The notes under the pieces: model-generated
Database searches by the model: none
Told to the model about the DNA's origin: nothing
The model's input: the letters and a program-made list of their open reading frames with translations, nothing else
Origin: Cyprinodon diabolis
Lineage: Eukaryota; Chordata; Actinopteri; Cyprinodontiformes; Cyprinodontidae
Assembly: GCA_030533445.1 (NCBI GenBank)
Contig: CM060069.1
Span: forward strand, 707,756-771,755
Length of the DNA: 64,000 nt
Direction of reading: 5' to 3'
Program-made: the position numbers and the translations under genes
Shown here: positions 60,801 through 64,000 of the stretch, one piece after another
Numbering within the stretch: position 1 is the first letter of the stretch
Layout: every line of letters starts with the position of its first letter

Positions 60801-63329
60801 GCTCTGGGAAGACGCTGTGTTCCCCCTACAGGAGCAGACACAGTAGGAAACAGGGGAACAACTTTACTACCAGTTACTGATGACACTAAAACAGTTTAAT
60901 AGGATAAGCCTCACCTGCTCCTGGAATAATCGCAAGCTTTGTCTCAACGAGCCCCATTTTTGCACTGCTGGCTGAAGAACAGAAACCAACAGAAGATCCT
61001 TTATTTTACACAAACAGCAAATTCAGCAGATACTGATACTTTAATGTGACGTCATGGAAGCGTGCAAGAAACGTACATGCAATTCTGATGTCACAGGCTA
61101 GGGCCATTTCCAGCCCCCCCCCTAAAGCAGCTCCATCTATGGCAGCAATCGTTGGTACCGTGAGATTACCTGCAGAGAGCAGAACAGACAGCGTGAACAC
61201 GAACCCTGACCAGCGTCCCAACGCCGCCGCACACATCAGGTCAGTGAATGACAAGAAACGACTAGGAGATCTGGTCTCCTGCAGGTCTGGAGAGTAAAGT
61301 TCTAATGTAAATAATGCTCGCCGTTAGTGTTACACCGATACCAGTATGGGGCGGGGTCCCGATCCAGCAGTAAAATGGTGGTATCGTAGAGTACCAACCA
61401 ATAGGGCACCGATACCATTTTGAAAGTCAAACGTTTCTTCAACCATTGTCCCCCATTCCAGGTAGGCAATAAAAAGTTCTACTGGTTTCACTTTGTTTTA
61501 GTCTTTTTCCTGCTTCACTAAGGTAGACAGCAGCTGGACATGAAGCCATGATGGTGATTATTTTACATCCAAGCAGGATGCAGTTCTTCATAGATACACA
61601 CACATCAATTTCAATCAGATGGTATCGGCCGATACTGACAGCCAGGTATGGGGACCAGAAAACAGCATCAGCCCAACGAATTTCGCCGTAGATCGGGATG
61701 GTCTGGGTGGTGACGCATCGATCAGAGTGAACCAACCTTTACGGTGGACCGTTCCTGCCATAATTACAGACACAGATCAACAAATAGCTAGCGCCATTTA
61801 ATGCGGGAGATTTATTTAATTATTCCTGAAATAATCAGATATATATATACTGATAACAATTTTAAGTCTTAAATAATCTTATTGCTGTGACCTTTCAATT
61901 AAAACTCATTTTAATCCGATTTTCCTGAACTCTTTGGTTTCAGCCTGTTAGCATCAGCTAGCATCTTAGTGAGGCGGGAGAAGAGCAGCTTCCACGTCCA
62001 CCACCACACTAGTCCCAGCTGCAGCCACGATTCACTAGTCACCTGTTCAACGCCTTACTAGTCACAGATTCACTAATCAATAATTCAGTAGTCAGTAGTT
62101 CACTAGTCATCGGTTCACCGGTTCACTAGTGGGTGGTTCACTAGTCATCGGTTCACCGGTCACCGGTTCACTAGTGGGTGGTTCACTAGTCATCGGTTCA
62201 CCGGTCACCGGTTCACTAGTGGGTGGTTCACTAGTCATCGGTTCACCGGTCACCGGTTCACTAGTGGGTGGTTCACTAGTCATCGGTACACTGGTCACCG
62301 GTTCACTAGTGGGTGGTTCACTAGTCATCGGTTCAGTGGTCACCGGTTCACTAGTGGGTGGTTCGCTAGTCATCGGTACACTGGTCACCGATTCACTAGT
62401 GGGTGGTTCACTAGTCATCGGTTCACTGGTCACCGGTTCACTAGTCATTGGTACACTGGTCACCGGTTCACTAGTGGGTGGTTCACTAGTCATCGGTACA
62501 CTGGTCACCGGTTCACTAGTGGGTGGTTCACTAGTCATCGGTTCACTGGTCACCGGTTCACTAGTGGGTGGTTCACTAGTCATCGGTTCACTAGCTGCCA
62601 GTTCACTATTCGCTGGTTATCCTAGTCATCGGTTCACTGGTCACTGGTTCACTAGCTGCCAGTTCACTATTCACTGGTTATCCTAGTCAGTGGTTCACTA
62701 GTAGCAGATTCACTAGTCGTCGGTTGAGAGTTTACAATGGGGAAATTCCCTCTCTGCATTTAACCCATCCCCTTGGGGAGCAGTGGGCTGCCATTATGCG
62801 AAGCAGTGTTCCAAGGGTCTTGCTCAGGGATCCAGAGTGCACGCTGTTCACTATGCACCTATTTAGTCAGCGGTTCACTAGTCGCTGGTTCTCTAGTTGC
62901 AGAGCCAATGGTCAGTTCTAGCACAGACGTGAGGACTGTTCTTACTGAAATAAAGGTGCAGCCTGTGATGGAGTCGGGGTGCCATGAAGTCCTTACCCAG
63001 CTCTGTGATGAGGGCCCTGGCTCTTGAAACAAATGGTGCCACCTCACTGGGAGCCATCTTTGCCCTCTCCTTCAGATCGGCACCTAAACACAGAAACAAG
63101 AAGGTTTGTTGCCAGATGGACCAGGAGGTCCCCTGCTGGAGTTTCTGAACATCTCTAACGACTAATCTGGACATTTGGCCCATGGTTACAACATTAAAAA
63201 TGGTATTTCTATCCTATTCTCTGTAGATTTCAGGCTCATACCTGCACAGAAGATACCAGGAACTAAACTGCATAAAATAACGCTCCGAACTTTGTTATTC
63301 TTCTTTATGTCCTCCATAGCATCAAACAT
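54812..63329 (-). CDS. auh: AUH, methylglutaconyl-CoA hydratase / AU-binding protein (5'-partial, 8 exons)
   Basis: Mitochondrial enoyl-CoA hydratase family enzyme that hydrates 3-methylglutaconyl-CoA in leucine breakdown; the mammalian protein also binds AU-rich RNA. On the - strand I joined 63329-63242, 63083-62997, 61169-61077, 60971-60915, 60825-60638, 60560-60510, 58619-58572 and 54889-54812: 690 nt, 229 residues plus stop, all junctions in phase. This equals the C-terminal two thirds of human AUH (339 residues). Conserved blocks: [32 protein letters not shown] (oxyanion hole), [12 protein letters not shown] with the catalytic-region Glu, [32 protein letters not shown] and [10 protein letters not shown]. 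The first exons, with the targeting peptide and part of the lysine-rich RNA-binding helix, are not found up to 64000 and should lie beyond the window. It converges on SYK, the same order and orientation as in human 9q22. Confidence 0.95.
54890..55460. other. AUH last intron, unique part
   Basis: Intron sequence between the terminal exon and the MITE. Short open frames only; nothing recognised. Confidence 0.45.
55461..55868. mobile_element. ~408-bp MITE with ~85-bp terminal inverted repeats (AUH intron)
   Basis: Left end GTTTATCCCTTTAGTTTTGT with AAACTACCTCAATGGGCGTG and TAGTCATGTACAAAAAA; the right end read in reverse is GTTTATCTCTTTAGTTTTGT with AAACTACCTAAACGGACGTG and TAGTCATGTACAAAAAA. 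The arms are about 85 bases with a few mismatches. Non-coding interior. The 18-bp array starts within about 25 bases of its right end. Confidence 0.8.
55893..58243. repeat. 18-bp satellite in the last AUH intron
   Basis: About 130 copies of TATGCTGGTCTGACTGGG with GGT/GTT/TTT and ACGG/ACTG/ATGG changes and some 17-bp GGGCATGCTG units. Higher-order copies about 304 bp apart (text at 56101 recurs at 56405). The period divides by 3 and units lack stops, giving frames up to 715 codons on the - strand; not genes. Confidence 0.96.
58572..58619 (-). CDS. auh: AUH exon ([11 protein letters not shown])
   Basis: A 48-base, phase 0-0 exon reading [16 protein letters not shown], nearly identical to the human sequence. 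Acceptor CTCTTCCAG, donor GTGAGT. The following 3.7-kb intron holds the 18-bp array and a MITE. Confidence 0.93.
58800..59115 (-). mobile_element. Non-LTR RT fragment (AUH intron)
   Basis: Reading the - strand: [11 protein letters not shown] (about 59018-58985), then [19 protein letters not shown] (about 58855-58800). Related to L2-type RT but clearly diverged from copies A-F. Both ends truncated, with frameshifts. Confidence 0.75.
59116..59444. other. AUH intron, no feature recognised
   Basis: Unique intron sequence between the RT fragment and the 17-bp array; the 59132-59323 open frame matches nothing known. Confidence 0.4.
59445..60015. repeat. 17-bp minisatellite (AUH intron)
   Basis: About 33 copies of CTGGCTAGCCATAGCGG with CTACCCATAG, CTAGCTATAG and CCGGCTAG variants. 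NheI-like GCTAGC sites recur throughout. Confidence 0.93.
60016..60300. mobile_element. Dispersed SINE-like repeat remnant (AUH intron)
   Basis: Contains CCCGAGTTCAAGTCCCACTC, which resembles a pol III B box context, and GGGTCCCTGAGCAAGACCCA with GGCGCCGCAAAATGGCAGCC, text found in many fish dispersed repeats. Confidence 0.55.
60510..60560 (-). CDS. auh: AUH exon ([10 protein letters not shown])
   Basis: A 51-base, phase 0-0 exon reading [17 protein letters not shown], nearly identical to human [17 protein letters not shown]. Acceptor GGCTTCTCAG, donor GTGAGT. Too short to appear as an ORF. Confidence 0.93.
60638..60825 (-). CDS. auh: AUH exon ([11 protein letters not shown])
   Basis: The longest AUH exon here: [19 protein letters not shown], then [20 protein letters not shown], then [18 protein letters not shown]. 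Covers the conserved TQRLPR loop and the trimerisation helices. Acceptor CTCCTGTAG, donor GTACTG, ending in phase 0. Confidence 0.95.
60915..60971 (-). CDS. auh: AUH exon ([12 protein letters not shown])
   Basis: A 57-base exon encoding [18 protein letters not shown]. The Glu of VETK is a conserved catalytic-site residue of hydratases in this family. Acceptor TTCTTCAG, donor GTGAGG. Confidence 0.93.
61077..61169 (-). CDS. auh: AUH exon (oxyanion hole)
   Basis: Encodes [20 protein letters not shown] then [10 protein letters not shown], the oxyanion-hole signature. The glycine triplet is written as nine consecutive G (C on the + strand, 61114-61122). Acceptor TCTCTGCAG. Donor GTACGT at 61076, chosen over the GT four bases on because only it completes Ser with the next exon. 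Confidence 0.94.
61320..61640. mobile_element. DNA-transposon-like remnant (AUH intron)
   Basis: Starts GTGTTACACCGATACCAGTA and ends with TGGTATCGGCCGATACTG. The repeated CCGATACCA / TGGTATCGG text at both sides resembles non-autonomous hAT-like elements of fish. Boundaries uncertain. Confidence 0.4.
62085..62720. repeat. 45-bp minisatellite with 15-bp sub-repeats (AUH intron)
   Basis: Unit GGTTCACTAGTCATCGGTTC, ACCGGTCACC, GGTTCACTAGTGGGT. Period 45 (also 30 and 15) is divisible by 3, so both strands stay open ([10 protein letters not shown] / GSLVIGS repeats); not a gene. SpeI ACTAGT and AgeI-like ACCGGT palindromes recur. Confidence 0.93.
62721..62850. repeat. Dispersed fish repeat fragment (AUH intron)
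   Basis: GGGGAAATTCCCTCTCTGCA then CCCTTGGGGAGCAGTGGGCT, shared with 18916-18948. Confidence 0.5.
62997..63083 (-). CDS. auh: AUH exon ([10 protein letters not shown])
   Basis: Encodes [20 protein letters not shown] then [14 protein letters not shown] belongs to the crotonase substrate-binding loop. Acceptor TGTTTAG, donor GTAAGG; entry phase 1. Confidence 0.93.
63242..63329 (-). CDS. auh: AUH exon (human exon 3 equivalent)
   Basis: Encodes [20 protein letters not shown] then [10 protein letters not shown], the helix containing part of the basic RNA-binding segment followed by the first acyl-CoA-binding strand. Minus-strand acceptor TGTTCTTCCAG and donor GTATGA. Phase 0 at its start shows that an upstream exon is required. 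Confidence 0.92.
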
Positions 63330-64000
63330 CTGGAAGAACAAAAACAACATTTCAGCTCCAGGTGCCTTAAAGAGGATCTAAACCCCATATTAAATAATTG
63401 GGAAGTGAAGGTGCAGCATTGTTCTGTAAACTCTATTAAAACGTCCACAGTTTCCTCCTGTGTGTTTCTGCTGCATTAGAATTTTCTCTTTGGTTAAAAC
63501 TGTCCAGCTTGGTCGGCTCACAGCTCCACGCTCAGGTTCAAAGGTGTGTTCACGCCAAACACCAACAACATTTAGCGCCTCAGTCGCAGGCAGTTCTCAC
63601 AAACATGGTGATATTTAGCCCAGTTTGCTGCACCGCGGCATCAAATAGAAGGATCACTGATCCAAGGCCTGTTTCACAAAGCAGGTTTAACAAAATCCGT
63701 TTTCAGTTTTAAGGCAGCTGCTGTGAATTAGTTCAACCAACTCTAAGTAGGTCCACTCAGAGTGGAGCGTGGAACAACAATGAAAAGCCATTATTAGCTA
63801 CGAGTCACCATGATGACAAGAAACAGGAAGTGCCTGTTTCACCCGACGTGAGAAAGTGTTCAAAGGAACGAGCAATAGCTGCAAAGAGGAGCGAGATGGA
63901 GTAGGAGAGTTATGGCAGGCCGTTTTAACATTAAATACACTCTCCTCTCTGTTGTTCCATCTGTATATCACTAAAATAAGATTCTTCCTGATAAAAGTCA
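63330..64000. other. AUH intron at the right edge; transposon-like remnant
   Basis: No upstream AUH exon found here. GTGTTCACGCCAAACACC near 63546 and GGCCTGTTTCACAAAGCAGG near 63665 are dispersed-repeat text common in fish. AUH exons 1-2 are expected beyond 64000. Confidence 0.45.

Noticed and set aside
62107..62686. [10 protein letters not shown] / GSLVIGS frames resembling a mucin-like or cell-wall repeat protein
   Set aside because: 45-bp minisatellite in an AUH intron; no signal peptide or flanking exons.
63330..64000. Missing upstream AUH exons
   Set aside because: Searched on the - strand for the GIVVLGINR-type exon and found none; they should lie outside the window.

Overview
This window is vertebrate nuclear DNA, almost certainly from a ray-finned fish. 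Genes are split by GT-AG introns, the two recognisable genes are clear orthologues of vertebrate SYK and AUH, and the dispersed repeats are of types common in teleosts: an L2-like LINE whose 3' end reads GCGCTATATAAATAAA, a tRNA-like SINE, and several MITEs. I cannot name the species.

Layout. Positions 1-2167 hold the 3' end of an L2-type LINE (+ strand) running into a GGAT array. SYK (spleen tyrosine kinase, + strand) follows. Its 13 coding exons between 3749 and 29368 join in frame into a predicted 623-residue protein with N-SH2, C-SH2, linker and tyrosine-kinase domain. A polyadenylation signal lies at 29696. Positions 29.7-54.6 kb form an intergenic zone of retrotransposon pieces and three large tandem arrays. 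AUH (mitochondrial methylglutaconyl-CoA hydratase / AU-rich RNA binding, - strand) runs from 63329 down to its stop at 54812. Eight coding exons are inside the window; the first exons, with the mitochondrial targeting sequence, lie beyond the right edge. SYK and AUH are convergent, as in mammals.

The striking property is the tandem-repeat load. At least 14 arrays with unrelated units (4 to 58 bp) cover roughly 25 kb of the 64 kb, and about 45% of the SYK transcription unit. Nearly every large SYK intron has its own private array: 31 bp in intron 2, 11 bp in intron 3, 58 bp in intron 5, 24 bp in intron 8, 5/10 bp in intron 9 and 19 bp in intron 10. AUH introns carry 45-, 17- and 18-bp arrays, and a 4.2-kb 32-bp array begins about 190 bp beyond the AUH stop codon. 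Several arrays start at, or grew inside, a transposable element. Arrays with periods divisible by 3, or rich in units lacking stops, generate very long but spurious open frames.

The most interesting leads are: the 11-bp array in SYK intron 3, which puts a GATA-factor core (TGATAA on the - strand) about once per DNA turn in a haematopoietic kinase gene; the 5.2-kb 58-bp satellite that fills the intron just before the presumed alternatively spliced SYK linker exon; the AUH 3' end that lacks a polyadenylation signal before running into a minisatellite; and a minisatellite that expanded inside a SINE. I found no bacterial-type systems, CRISPR arrays, rRNA or functional tRNA genes.
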